From positions 62,001-126,000 of the forward strand of contig JAQUXP010000004.1 of the NCBI GenBank assembly GCA_028692395.1: a stretch of 64,000 nucleotides of DNA, read 5' to 3'. Each line of letters opens with the position of its first letter. Positions within the stretch are counted from its first letter, which is position 1. Positions 39,210-48,367 of the stretch are shown piece after piece. The notes under the pieces were generated by a model that searched no databases, was not told the DNA's origin, and saw only the letters and a program-made list of their open reading frames with translations. Source of the stretch: Lachnospiraceae bacterium. GTDB lineage: Bacteria > Bacillota > Clostridia > Lachnospirales > Lachnospiraceae. The position numbers and the translations under genes are program-made.

Positions 39210-40564
39210 GTGTTATTGCTCAGGCGCCGAAAGGAAATCAGGAACATGGTTCCCGTAGTAGCCACAGCGATGGTATCTGCTATGGGTTCTGCCAGAAACA
39301 CTGCAAATGCCTTATTTTCAAAGAAAACAGGTAATACAAAGATCAGTGGAATCAACAGAATTACTTTTCTAAGCAGTGCAAGGAAAAGAGATGTTTTTGC
39401 ATTTCCAAGCGCAATGAAGGTCTGCTGACAGGAAATCTGAATTCCAAAGATCAGGGTTGCTGCCATGTAGATCCGGATTGCCCAGACACTGTATTGGATC
39501 AAACTGGCGTCCGCTGTGAAGATTCCGATAAACATCTGTGGAAACAGCATTACAAGCAGCCAGAATACAACGCCATAGATCAGGCAGCATCCAAGCAGAA
39601 GCCGAAAAGTTTTTCTCACACGGTCCAGTTTTCCGGCGCCAAAATTGTAGCTGATAATCGGTCCCGCTCCCTGGGTAAATCCCTGCAGAGGCAGCATGGC
39701 AAACTGCATGGTACTGGCAAGGATTGTCATAGCACCAACTGCCAGATCTCCGCCATAGCGCAGCAGCGAGGTGTTAAAGCAGATAGTCAGCACACTTTCC
39801 GTAATCTGCATGATGAAAGGGGACAGCCCCAGTGCCAGGCAGGGAAGTATAATATGGGGATCCAGTCTGAAGTTCTTCCACTGAATACGCAGAAAGCTTT
39901 TTTCTGAAGTCAGAAAATGCAGGACCCAGATGCAGGATATACCCTGAGATAAAATTGTTGCCAGAGCTGCTCCCCGTACTCCCATTCCAAACACAAAGAT
40001 AAAAAGCGGATCCAGTACAATATTGCAGATGGCGCCGATGGCAACCGTATACATGCTGGTTTTTGCATACCCCTGTGCAGTAATAAACGCATTCAGTCCA
40101 AGGGAAAGCTGCACAAAGATTGTTCCCAGTGCATAGATCTGCATGTAGTCCCAGGCAAATCCCAGCGTATTTTCACTGGCTCCAAACAAAAGAAGAATTG
40201 ATTTGCCAAACACCAGGAAAATCACAGTCAGAATAACCGCAAGCCCCACCAGCAGCGCAGTACAGTTTCCCAGTATCTTCTGTGCTGTTTCATTTTCCTT
40301 CTTTCCCAGCATAATCGATGCCCGGGGAGCCGCCCCCATACTTACCAGCGCCGCAAAAGCGGAAATTGCCGTAATCACGGGCATTGTAACTCCAACCCCC
40401 GTCAGAGCCGTGGGACCCTCTCCCGGAATATGGCCAATATACATACGATCCACAATATTATAAAGAATATTAATTAACTGTGCCATAATAGCCGGAAGTG
40501 CCATCCCAAACAACAGCCTCCCCACACTTCCACTGCCCAAATCCTTCTTTCCTGCCTGATCCAT
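39197..40564 (-). CDS. MATE-family efflux transporter
   Basis: A 455-residue protein with 12 predicted membrane helices of the MATE family (MepA/DinF-like), which exports cationic drugs or metabolites in exchange for Na+ or H+. The N-terminal LPAIMAQLINILYNIVDRMYIGHI and the internal repeat in the second half (GLSPFIMQITESVLTICFN; GAGPIISYNFGAGK) are typical. Start follows AAGGA. It converges on sigG with a 13-base overlap of 3' ends and no terminator between them. Substrate unknown. Confidence 0.9.
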   Translation of the reverse strand: MDQAGKKDLGSGSVGRLLFGMALPAIMAQLINILYNIVDRMYIGHIPGEGPTALTGVGVTMPVITAISAFAALVSMGAAPRASIMLGKKENETAQKILGNCTALLVGLAVILTVIFLVFGKSILLLFGASENTLGFAWDYMQIYALGTIFVQLSLGLNAFITAQGYAKTSMYTVAIGAICNIVLDPLFIFVFGMGVRGAALATILSQGISCIWVLHFLTSEKSFLRIQWKNFRLDPHIILPCLALGLSPFIMQITESVLTICFNTSLLRYGGDLAVGAMTILASTMQFAMLPLQGFTQGAGPIISYNFGAGKLDRVRKTFRLLLGCCLIYGVVFWLLVMLFPQMFIGIFTADASLIQYSVWAIRIYMAATLIFGIQISCQQTFIALGNAKTSLFLALLRKVILLIPLIFVLPVFFENKAFAVFLAEPIADTIAVATTGTMFLISFRRLSNNTQRR

Positions 40565-40641
40565 GATCTGTTCCTTTTTCCCTTTCTATAGATTTCCACC
40601 CTGCAGCATGCATCAGTGGCATCGTACCCTTATATATTCCC

Positions 40642-41979
40642 TTATCTGATAATTCCGGTCGTAATAGAGGTTGGATAGAGGATCATCTCTGCCAGTTGTC
40701 CCTCTACTCTTAAGTTTACGGTCATTGGTCTGTCTGCTTTGTTCAGCAGAACAACTGCCACAGAACCATCCGGACGTTTGTAAGCAGTAACATCAATCTC
40801 CTCTGTGTAACGGCTGAATGCAATTCCCACGGACCCCGGTACCAGATAATGTGAGAAATGCTCAAAATACTGCTGTGTCAGCTGCGGCATCAGCTTCTTT
40901 TCGCAGGTGTCAAACAAAAATGGTGCATGGCAGAAGTTCCCCACGTGATTCGGTCCGCCATTCTCATCCAGAAGCAGATTCCAGTCATAAAAAGCTGTCA
41001 TACCGTGATTCAGATCTCCGATAATCTCATGGGACAGGCGCAGTGCACTTTTTATCACACTGTCTCCGCCAAACTTTCCATATTCGATACAGCTCTCGGA
41101 GACAATCATCTTTTTATCGGGATACTGCTGTCTTACCAGCTCCAGTGCCTCAAAGTGATCTCCGCTGTACCAGTGGAATGCCACACCCTTCACCATCTGA
41201 TCCGTCTCTTCGTCTACGATTTCATCCAAGCGCTCAAAAACCCGCTCTTTGTTATGATCCCAGATAAAGATCTCAACCTCCTCCAGATGATGTGCTTTCA
41301 GTGCCGGATACATATAATCCTTTAAGAATTCTTTTTCCTGACTTGCTGTATAGACACAGGAATCCCAGGTCTGAACTGCTTTGGGCTCATTTTGCAGGGA
41401 CATTCTGCGCACCTTAAAACCACGTTTTTCGAATTCTGCGATATATCTGCAGATATAATCTGCCCACATCTTCTGGAATTCCGGTTTAATGCTTCCTCCA
41501 AAGGTTCTCTGTCCGTTTGTCTTCATAAATGCCGGCGGTGACCAGGGTGACAGCATCAATTCCAGCGGTTTTCCCGCTGCTTTCTGCGCATCCTCCAGCA
41601 TCGGCATAATATACTTCTCAGTACGGGCAAAAGAAAAGGATGTCATGTCAATATCATTGGCATCAGACATGGCCTCATACATCTCCGTGGAAAAATCACA
41701 GCTGTCCATGTGAACCCGGACAATCCCGTATTTCATCCGTTCCGGAGAAAAATAAGTGGTAATTACCTGTGCCTTCTGCTGCTCATTCATCAGCGAATAC
41801 ACATAACCTGCCGCATCGGTAACAGCCCCTCCAAATCCCTCAAGCGTCTCATATTGAAGCTTAGGATACAGGTTCACAACCTGATTTTCCGCTTCCTCAT
41901 CCTGCTTAAAAACAACATTCTGATGAAAATGTTCCTGCCAGCTTCCACTCCCATACGTCGTAAATAATTCAAGTTCCAT
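40642..41979 (-). CDS. GH30 glycosidase (beta-glucosidase/glucosylceramidase type)
   Basis: A 445-residue family 30 glycoside hydrolase: (beta/alpha)8 barrel with acid/base E198 in SLQNEP and nucleophile E295 in IVSESC, plus a small beta-domain made of the N- and C-terminal ends. LEGFGGAVTDAAG (47-59) and MLSPWSPPAFMKTNG (142-156) are family signatures. No signal peptide, so it acts in the cytoplasm on imported oligosaccharides; beta-glucosidase, beta-xylosidase or beta-1,6-glucanase activities occur in the family. The start at 41979 is eight bases after GGAGG. It is separated from the GH31 genes by a bidirectional terminator, so it is its own transcription unit. Confidence 0.88.
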   Translation of the reverse strand: MELELFTTYGSGSWQEHFHQNVVFKQDEEAENQVVNLYPKLQYETLEGFGGAVTDAAGYVYSLMNEQQKAQVITTYFSPERMKYGIVRVHMDSCDFSTEMYEAMSDANDIDMTSFSFARTEKYIMPMLEDAQKAAGKPLELMLSPWSPPAFMKTNGQRTFGGSIKPEFQKMWADYICRYIAEFEKRGFKVRRMSLQNEPKAVQTWDSCVYTASQEKEFLKDYMYPALKAHHLEEVEIFIWDHNKERVFERLDEIVDEETDQMVKGVAFHWYSGDHFEALELVRQQYPDKKMIVSESCIEYGKFGGDSVIKSALRLSHEIIGDLNHGMTAFYDWNLLLDENGGPNHVGNFCHAPFLFDTCEKKLMPQLTQQYFEHFSHYLVPGSVGIAFSRYTEEIDVTAYKRPDGSVAVVLLNKADRPMTVNLRVEGQLAEMILYPTSITTGIIR

Positions 41980-42120
41980 ATAGCATACCTCCTGCGTAAT
42001 CGTTACTTTTTTACTCTTTCTAATCATAGCATAAATTTGGAATTTCGCAATGAAGAATTCAGACTTCTCTACAACAAAATTTTAGTTTTCAAAGATTTTT
42101 ATTTTTTGCAGGGTGGACAT

Positions 42121-42167
42121 AAAAAAACAGACATTGCGGCAGGAAAGCCTGCGCAATATCTGTTTTT
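42121..42167. terminator. Bidirectional terminator after the GH31 operon
   Basis: AAAAACAGAC-ATTGCG pairs with CGCAATATCTGTTTTT around a CAGG/CCTG inner stem. T runs flank both sides. On the minus strand it ends the binding protein/permease/GH31 operon 20 bases after its last stop. Confidence 0.9.
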
Positions 42168-42186
42168 CAGGACAACATTCAATCTT

Positions 42187-44460
42187 TTACCTTAGTTCTA
42201 TCACAGCCTGATTTTCCTCCTGGCCGACTGTTCCTTCTCCGCTGATCATGCAGCATTTCCAGCAGGTACAGCCGCTGACTTTTACGGTGATCCGGCTGCC
42301 TTCTCTGCGGGCCTCTGCTCTTGCCACGATGGTTCCGGAAGCATCCGGAATCTCACAGAGCGCCTCTGCACCATCCGAAAACTCAGACAATGCAAAGGTT
42401 ACACCCTCTGTGTAATCGTAATCGGGCACTTCTTTGTTTCCTCCGATGGGAAGGATTGTGTTTGGCCGAACCATAAGAGGAAGGGAGAAGTAATCATGGT
42501 TCTCTTTTTTCCAGCCTCCGCCAGTTACCTTCTGCCGGGTCAACAGATTAATCCACTCACCCTCCGGCAGATAATATTCGACGTCACCACTCTCCTTGAA
42601 GATCGGTGCAGCCAGCAGCTGGTCTCCCAGCATATACTGTTTATCCAGAGGTTCACAGGAGCGATCCTTTGGAAATTCCAGAATCATGGGGCGCAGCATA
42701 GGAGTTCCCTCCTCGTGAGATTCCACTGCCTTTCGATACAGATAAGGCATCAGGGCGCATTTCAGCTTGACAAACTTTCGCAGCACATCGCAGGACTCTT
42801 CGTCAAAAAGCCATGGCACACGGTAGGAACTGGAACCGTGAAGACGACTGTGGGAGCTTAAAAGTCCAAAGGCACTCCAGCGTTTGTAGATGTCTGCCGG
42901 AGCTGTCATCTCAAAACCGCTGATATCATGGCTCCAGAAGCCAAATCCCGCACAGGCCAGAGAAAGACCGCCTCGGATTGTCTCTGCCATAGAACTGTAG
43001 CTTGCCGAACAGTCACCGCCCCAGTGAGCCGGGAACTGCTGTCCGCCAACAGTTGCTGATCTGGCAAAGAGAACTGCCTCATGCTCACCCCGCTCTTGCT
43101 GCAGCAGCTTAAACACTGCCTGATTGTACAGGAATGTGTAATAATTATGCATCTTCACCGGATCAGAATGATCCGCATAGACGATATCTTTTACCGGAAC
43201 ACGCTCGCCAAAATCCGTCTTAAAGCAGTCAACGCCCATATCCAGCAGCATCTTCAGCTTACCCTGATACCAGTCCACTGCCGCCGGATTGGTGAAGTCC
43301 ACCAGGGCCATCCCCGGCTGCCACAGATCCGTCTGGAAGATAGAACCATCTGTCTTTTTCAACAGATAACCACCCTTTTTTCCCTCTGCAAAAAGCGGGG
43401 ATTTCTGTCCAATATAGGGATTAATCCACACACAGATATGCAGTCCCTTATCGTGATAGCGCTTTAACATCCCTGCCGGATCCGGGAAAACTGCAGGGTC
43501 CCACTGGAAGTTACACCACTCGTAGGCCTCCATCCAGTAGCAGTCAAAGTGGAACACATGCAGCGGAATGTCCCGCTGTGCCATGCCATCGATAAAACTG
43601 CTGGTGGTTTCCTCGTCATAATTTGTAGTAAATGAAGTGGTCAGCCACAGACCGAAGGACCATTCCGGTGGAAGTGCCGGTTTTCCCGTCAGTTCCGTAT
43701 ATTTCTGTACGGTTCCCTTGGGTGTCTTTCCGTTGATGACATAATAATCCAGGCGTTCTCCTTCCACGGAAAACTGCACCCGTTCTACCTTTTCTGATCC
43801 GATTTCATAAGAGACATCGCCCTCGTTATCGGTTAAGATACCATAGCCCTTGTTGGTAATATAAAATGGAATATTCTTGTAAGTAATCTCACTGGCTGTT
43901 CCGCCATCCTCATTCCACATATCCACGATCTGGCCATTTTTCACAAATGGGGTAAAGCGCTCACCCAGTCCGTAGATTGTCTCATCCACATCGATAGCCA
44001 GCTGTTCCAGCATATAATTCTTTCCGGTGCTGCGGTTATTCATATGTGCCATATTCCGAAATCCCGTATCGGTCAGTCTTCTGTCGCCATCATAAAAAAC
44101 AATCTCCCATGCGGCCGGTGCTTTGCAGATGACAGCCTTCAGATCACCGCTTTGATAGATGATGCTTTCTTCGTCTTCCGTAATCTCTACCACCGGCTTC
44201 TGATCCGTCACTTCTGCGATTGGTCCCGGGGCATCTGTTCCCTCAAAATGACAGATGGACACTTTAATGATATCCTTCTGGGGACTGGTCAGGCGTATGG
44301 TAAGCATACCGATATTCAGGCAGTCACCTCTGTCTGTAATATGCTTTCCGGGTGCGTAGAGGGTAAGTTCATTCCCATCGATACGCTTTCCGGCATATTC
44401 CACTGCATACACCGGGGTCATCTCGTCCCGGAGCATCCAATATCCATTTGTAAATTTCAT
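42187..44460 (-). CDS. yicI: GH31 alpha-xylosidase (YicI type)
   Basis: A 757-residue family 31 enzyme closely patterned on E. coli YicI. The nucleophile is D416 in CFKTDFGER, the same number as in YicI, and the acid/base is D483 in HWGGDCSASY. An N-terminal beta-sandwich (1-250), the catalytic barrel and two C-terminal beta domains are present. YicI-type enzymes release alpha-xylose from isoprimeverose and xyloglucan oligosaccharides. The start at 44460 is ten bases after AGGAGG. It follows the other GH31 gene by 21 bases and is last in the operon. No signal peptide, so the substrate is imported by the ABC transporter. Confidence 0.9.
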   Translation of the reverse strand: MKFTNGYWMLRDEMTPVYAVEYAGKRIDGNELTLYAPGKHITDRGDCLNIGMLTIRLTSPQKDIIKVSICHFEGTDAPGPIAEVTDQKPVVEITEDEESIIYQSGDLKAVICKAPAAWEIVFYDGDRRLTDTGFRNMAHMNNRSTGKNYMLEQLAIDVDETIYGLGERFTPFVKNGQIVDMWNEDGGTASEITYKNIPFYITNKGYGILTDNEGDVSYEIGSEKVERVQFSVEGERLDYYVINGKTPKGTVQKYTELTGKPALPPEWSFGLWLTTSFTTNYDEETTSSFIDGMAQRDIPLHVFHFDCYWMEAYEWCNFQWDPAVFPDPAGMLKRYHDKGLHICVWINPYIGQKSPLFAEGKKGGYLLKKTDGSIFQTDLWQPGMALVDFTNPAAVDWYQGKLKMLLDMGVDCFKTDFGERVPVKDIVYADHSDPVKMHNYYTFLYNQAVFKLLQQERGEHEAVLFARSATVGGQQFPAHWGGDCSASYSSMAETIRGGLSLACAGFGFWSHDISGFEMTAPADIYKRWSAFGLLSSHSRLHGSSSYRVPWLFDEESCDVLRKFVKLKCALMPYLYRKAVESHEEGTPMLRPMILEFPKDRSCEPLDKQYMLGDQLLAAPIFKESGDVEYYLPEGEWINLLTRQKVTGGGWKKENHDYFSLPLMVRPNTILPIGGNKEVPDYDYTEGVTFALSEFSDGAEALCEIPDASGTIVARAEARREGSRITVKVSGCTCWKCCMISGEGTVGQEENQAVIELR

Positions 44461-44481
44461 ACTGTACATTCCTCCTGTGTA

Positions 44482-46479
44482 TTAGAAAAGATATTCCAGA
44501 CTTCCGTCCATTACGAATACCGGAATCTCATCAATCGGTGCGTCTACCGTGACTTCTGTCCCGCCACTGTATACCCTGCCATCATTTAAGCTCTTCCAGC
44601 TCCCCTTTGGCAGATATAAGGTTCTCGTTTTCTGTTTTTCATACAGAATCGGTGCCACAAGCACTTTGGGACCGAACATATACTGATCCTCAAGCTGCCA
44701 GCACTTCTCATCCTCCGGATAATCATAGAACATAGGACGCATCACCGGACTTCCTTTTTCGTGGGCCTCCTGCATCAGTTCTTTCACGTAAGGGCGCATC
44801 TTTTCCCGAAGAAGGATATATTTTTTGCAGATTTCATAAACCTCTTCGCCATAGCTCCAGATTTCATTTTCCGCACCGCTGTCATGTTTTCCGCCTCCGG
44901 TTGTTCCCAGTGGCTGTTTGATGGGTTCCCGATAGCCATGCAGACGCATCACCGGGCAAAATGCTCCGAATTCAAACCATCTTACCAGGACTTCCTTAAA
45001 ATCTTCATCGTAGATATTGCCTCCATGGAAACCGCCAATATCTGTGGTCCACCAGGGAATACCGGCAATTCCCATGTTCAGTCCTGCTGCAAACTGACTT
45101 CTTAAGGAACGGAAGGAGGAATCAATATCGCCGGACCATACCAACGCTCCGTACTTCTGACTTCCGGCCCATGCACAGCGCAGTAGATTTAAGATCTGTT
45201 CCTGTCCCTCTGCCTTCATGCCCTCATAAGCCATACGTGCATATTCTCTGGGGTAGATGTTTCCAATCTCCATGTCTGTTCCCTGGGCATATCGAAAATG
45301 TGAAAATTCATATCCGGTAAACTCCGGTTCCGCCTCATCGAGCCAGAATACTTTAATCCCCTTTTCATAGTAATTCTTTTTGATTTTGTTCCATACATAG
45401 CTTCTGGCTTCCGGATTTGTTGCATCAAAGATTCCTGCATTTCCAAGAATATTGGTGTTCTTTCCATGCTCTGTCCTGGTCAGGAAGCCCTCTTCCTTCA
45501 TCTCGGGATAGTTTTCACTGCCTTCCTCCACGGTTGGCCAGATGGAAACCATCAGCTCCATCCCCATCTCTTTTAATTCTTTTACCATCTTATCCGGATC
45601 CGGCCAGTAATCCAGATCAAACTTCCAATCTCCCTGATTTGGCCAGTGGAAATAGTCACACACGATTACATCTACCGGAATTTCACGTTCCTTATAGCCT
45701 CTGGCAACCTCAAGAATTTCCTCCTGGGTCTGATATCTCAGCTTACACTGCCAGAATCCCATGCCATAATCCGGCATCATGGGAACCTTTCCCGTCACCT
45801 CTGCATAAGCCTCCTCGATCTCTGCCGGAGTATCTCCTGCCGTGATCCAGTAGTCCATTACCTTGGTGGAATGAGCCACCCACTCCGTAACATTTTTGCC
45901 AAAGGTAGCTGTACCGATCGCCGGATTATTCCAGAGGAATCCATAGCCCATATTGGAGAGGGCAAAGGGAATACTTGCCTGAGAATTGCGGTGAGCAAGC
46001 TCCAGCTGGCAGTTTTTCACATCCAGATAAGGCTGCTGATATTGCCCCATGCCATAGATTTTCTCGCCATCCTTTGGCTCAAATCTCACGGTAAGCTTGT
46101 AGTTATCCGTGTTTGGAATAGGATCAAACATTCTTGGATCAATCTCCAGAGCACTGTTGAATTCTCCCTGAATCTCTGAGCGGAAGCGATTTCTGTCAAA
46201 CTCCTCCAAAAGCAGTTCCCCTTTTTGATTAAAGAACTTCAGCTTGCCGGTAACCATCAGTTCACAGCGAAGCTTGCCGTTGGTCAGCACGGCGCTTTTC
46301 CCCTCAAGCTTTATGTCACAGTCGCAATCCGGCTGGGACTCCAGCGCAGACCAGCTTTCCTCGGGAAAAGCACCACATTGTGTTGCCCGGATGCGGAAAG
46401 AGTTTTTCCCCCATGCCTCTATCTGCAGCAATTCTTTTTCGTGCCGCCGTATTACAGCATTTCCAACCTGTTTCAGCAT
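44482..46479 (-). CDS. GH31 alpha-glycosidase
   Basis: A 665-residue family 31 glycoside hydrolase. Nucleophile D381 lies in VFWLDEAEPE and acid/base D451 in VWSGDIDSSF; the barrel begins near residue 230 (KVPMMPDYGMGFWQCKLRYQ). The WLDEAEPE form is seen in alpha-xylosidases and alpha-glucosidases of gut bacteria. It differs clearly from the YicI-type neighbour, so the two probably act on different linkages or chain positions. The start at 46479 is ten bases after GGAGG. It lies between the permease genes and the second GH31 gene. No signal peptide. Confidence 0.88.
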   Translation of the reverse strand: MLKQVGNAVIRRHEKELLQIEAWGKNSFRIRATQCGAFPEESWSALESQPDCDCDIKLEGKSAVLTNGKLRCELMVTGKLKFFNQKGELLLEEFDRNRFRSEIQGEFNSALEIDPRMFDPIPNTDNYKLTVRFEPKDGEKIYGMGQYQQPYLDVKNCQLELAHRNSQASIPFALSNMGYGFLWNNPAIGTATFGKNVTEWVAHSTKVMDYWITAGDTPAEIEEAYAEVTGKVPMMPDYGMGFWQCKLRYQTQEEILEVARGYKEREIPVDVIVCDYFHWPNQGDWKFDLDYWPDPDKMVKELKEMGMELMVSIWPTVEEGSENYPEMKEEGFLTRTEHGKNTNILGNAGIFDATNPEARSYVWNKIKKNYYEKGIKVFWLDEAEPEFTGYEFSHFRYAQGTDMEIGNIYPREYARMAYEGMKAEGQEQILNLLRCAWAGSQKYGALVWSGDIDSSFRSLRSQFAAGLNMGIAGIPWWTTDIGGFHGGNIYDEDFKEVLVRWFEFGAFCPVMRLHGYREPIKQPLGTTGGGKHDSGAENEIWSYGEEVYEICKKYILLREKMRPYVKELMQEAHEKGSPVMRPMFYDYPEDEKCWQLEDQYMFGPKVLVAPILYEKQKTRTLYLPKGSWKSLNDGRVYSGGTEVTVDAPIDEIPVFVMDGSLEYLF

Positions 46480-46541
46480 AATTAAAAATCCTCCTTAGCA
46501 TTTCAGAACCAGACATCGCTATCTGATTCTGAAATATTTTC

Positions 46542-47399
46542 TTATTCTTTTACTGCGCCGGCGGTAAGACCACCCACGATATATTTTTGCAGGAATACAA
46601 ACAACAGTACAACCGGGATAACGAGAATTGCACCGTATGCCATGATACAATTCCATTTTGTTCCATATTTGCTCTGGAACTTGAAGATGTTTGCCGTCAG
46701 TGGCCGCATCTCCGGTTTTACATTAAAGGTCATAGAATATGCCAGATCATTCCAGCCATTTAAAAATGAAATAACGATAACCGTGATTACTCCTGTCTTA
46801 ATCGCCGGTATCATAATTGACAGGAAGGATCGGATTACCCCGCAGCCATCGATACGGGCCGCATCATCCAGAGATACCGGAATTCCCTTAAAATAAGGCC
46901 GCAGTGTAATGACGATAAAAGGAATGGAACCGGAAGATATCGCCAGTGCAGGTCCAAGATAGGTTCCCAAAAGCCCAACCTTATTAAAAATCAGATACAT
47001 AGGTGTCAGCATCAGGGATGCCGGAAGCATCTGCGTAACCAGGAAGGTAAGCAGGAAGCTTTTACTTCCCGGAACCTTATAGCGGCCCATACCATAAGCT
47101 GTCGGCACACCAAAGCCAATGGAAATAGTCATAGATAAAATTGCGATCAGAATACTGTTCTTCAGTGAGAGCAGAAAGTCCTTATCGGAAAAGTTTTTAA
47201 TCCAGGGTTCTAAGGTAAAGCTATGTGGATAATAGGTAACCAGCTTGCCAAAGGATTCCCCATCCGTCTTAAAGGACATGGATAACAGCCAGTAGAGCGG
47301 AAACAAGAATATAATTGCAACCAGAACTGCTATCACACATTTTCCAAAATTACTTCTTCCACCTTTTGTCTTTAAGCTTGTCTCAATTTTGCCATCCAT
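46542..47399 (-). CDS. Sugar ABC transporter permease (MalG type)
   Basis: A 285-residue CUT1 permease with six predicted membrane helices. The coupling loop reads DDAARIDGCGVIRSFLSIMIP near residues 188-208. It pairs with the permease just upstream, which ends one base before this start. ATG at 47399 is nine bases after GGAGG; the ATG nine bases earlier touches that site and is unlikely. No ATPase gene is present in the cluster. The substrate is presumably an alpha-xylosyl- or glucosyl-containing oligosaccharide, judged from the two GH31 genes that follow. Confidence 0.9.
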   Translation of the reverse strand: MDGKIETSLKTKGGRSNFGKCVIAVLVAIIFLFPLYWLLSMSFKTDGESFGKLVTYYPHSFTLEPWIKNFSDKDFLLSLKNSILIAILSMTISIGFGVPTAYGMGRYKVPGSKSFLLTFLVTQMLPASLMLTPMYLIFNKVGLLGTYLGPALAISSGSIPFIVITLRPYFKGIPVSLDDAARIDGCGVIRSFLSIMIPAIKTGVITVIVISFLNGWNDLAYSMTFNVKPEMRPLTANIFKFQSKYGTKWNCIMAYGAILVIPVVLLFVFLQKYIVGGLTAGAVKE

Positions 47400-47400
47400 C

Positions 47401-48300
47401 CTAGTCATCCTCCTTTGTAGTCAGCCGCAGATAAAACAGTCCTATTACGAAGAGACAGCAGAACAGCACCAGTGCCGCCGCAGATCCCTGTGAGAATTCA
47501 TACTTGGTAAAGGACAGTGTATATGCGTAGGTTCCAAGGACATCGGTAGAGTTCAGTGGTCCACCGCTGGTCATAATAAACATCAGATCGAAGGCTTTGA
47601 AGGTATAGATAAAGCCAAGCATAAGTACTGCAAGTATCGAAGACTTCATAAGGGGCAGTGTAATGTAGAAGAAACGCTGAAACTTATTAGCCCCATCAAG
47701 GGAAGCACTCTCATATACATCCTGCGATATACCCGTCAGTCCCGATGTTAAAAGCAGCATGTTAAATGGAATACCAACCCAGCAGTTTACAGCAATGACG
47801 GCAATCATGGCGGTACTGCTGCTTACCAGCCACTCCACCGGTGCGTTGATCAGTCCTATTTTCATCAGGAGATCATTGATCACACCCTCTGTAACACCAA
47901 ACATATTCTTTCCAAGCATAGCTGTTACCGACATAGGCATCATGTAGGCAACCAGCACCAGGCCTCGGATTGGGCCTGCAAAAGTAAATTTCTGTGAAAA
48001 CAGCAAAGCCAGCAGGAAACCCAGTGTAAACTGTATCGCCAGACAGGCAATGGTGAACACAAAGGTGTTCTTTAATACCAGTAAGAATGTAGGATCGTGG
48101 AACAGTTCTATGTAATTTGCAAATCCAACAAACTTCGATGTTCCACTTGCAAAGGTTTTTACATCTACATTCTTAAAACTCAAAATAATATTATAAACCA
48201 GCGGATATCCCAGAACCAGTAGTACATACAGAAAACCCGGTGCTATAAATCCATATCCTTCCAGCCTCTTTTTTGCGGCAATAGACATTCCTTTTTTCAA
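47401..48300 (-). CDS. Sugar ABC transporter permease (MalF/UgpA type)
   Basis: A 299-residue CUT1 permease with six predicted membrane helices and the coupling loop ESASLDGANKFQRFFYITLP, near residues 197-216. TTG at 48300, nine bases after GGGG, is the likely start; an ATG at 48288 is an alternative. It lies 67 bases after the binding-protein gene, with a hairpin in the gap that can lower permease expression, and runs directly into the MalG-type gene. Substrate inferred from context only. Confidence 0.9.
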   Translation of the reverse strand: MKKGMSIAAKKRLEGYGFIAPGFLYVLLVLGYPLVYNIILSFKNVDVKTFASGTSKFVGFANYIELFHDPTFLLVLKNTFVFTIACLAIQFTLGFLLALLFSQKFTFAGPIRGLVLVAYMMPMSVTAMLGKNMFGVTEGVINDLLMKIGLINAPVEWLVSSSTAMIAVIAVNCWVGIPFNMLLLTSGLTGISQDVYESASLDGANKFQRFFYITLPLMKSSILAVLMLGFIYTFKAFDLMFIMTSGGPLNSTDVLGTYAYTLSFTKYEFSQGSAAALVLFCCLFVIGLFYLRLTTKEDD

Positions 48301-48324
48301 AGTCCGGCACCCCTTTCATATAAA

Positions 48325-48356
48325 TGACCCATAAAGGACGATGCCCATATGGGTCA
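48325..48356 (-). terminator. Attenuator hairpin between binding protein and permease
   Basis: TGACCCATA and TATGGGTCA form a perfect 9-bp stem with a 14-base loop, followed on the minus strand by TTTATATG. As in cluster A, it lies between the binding-protein and permease genes and probably causes partial termination or protects the upstream mRNA end. Confidence 0.55.
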
Positions 48357-48367
48357 ATCTTTAATCA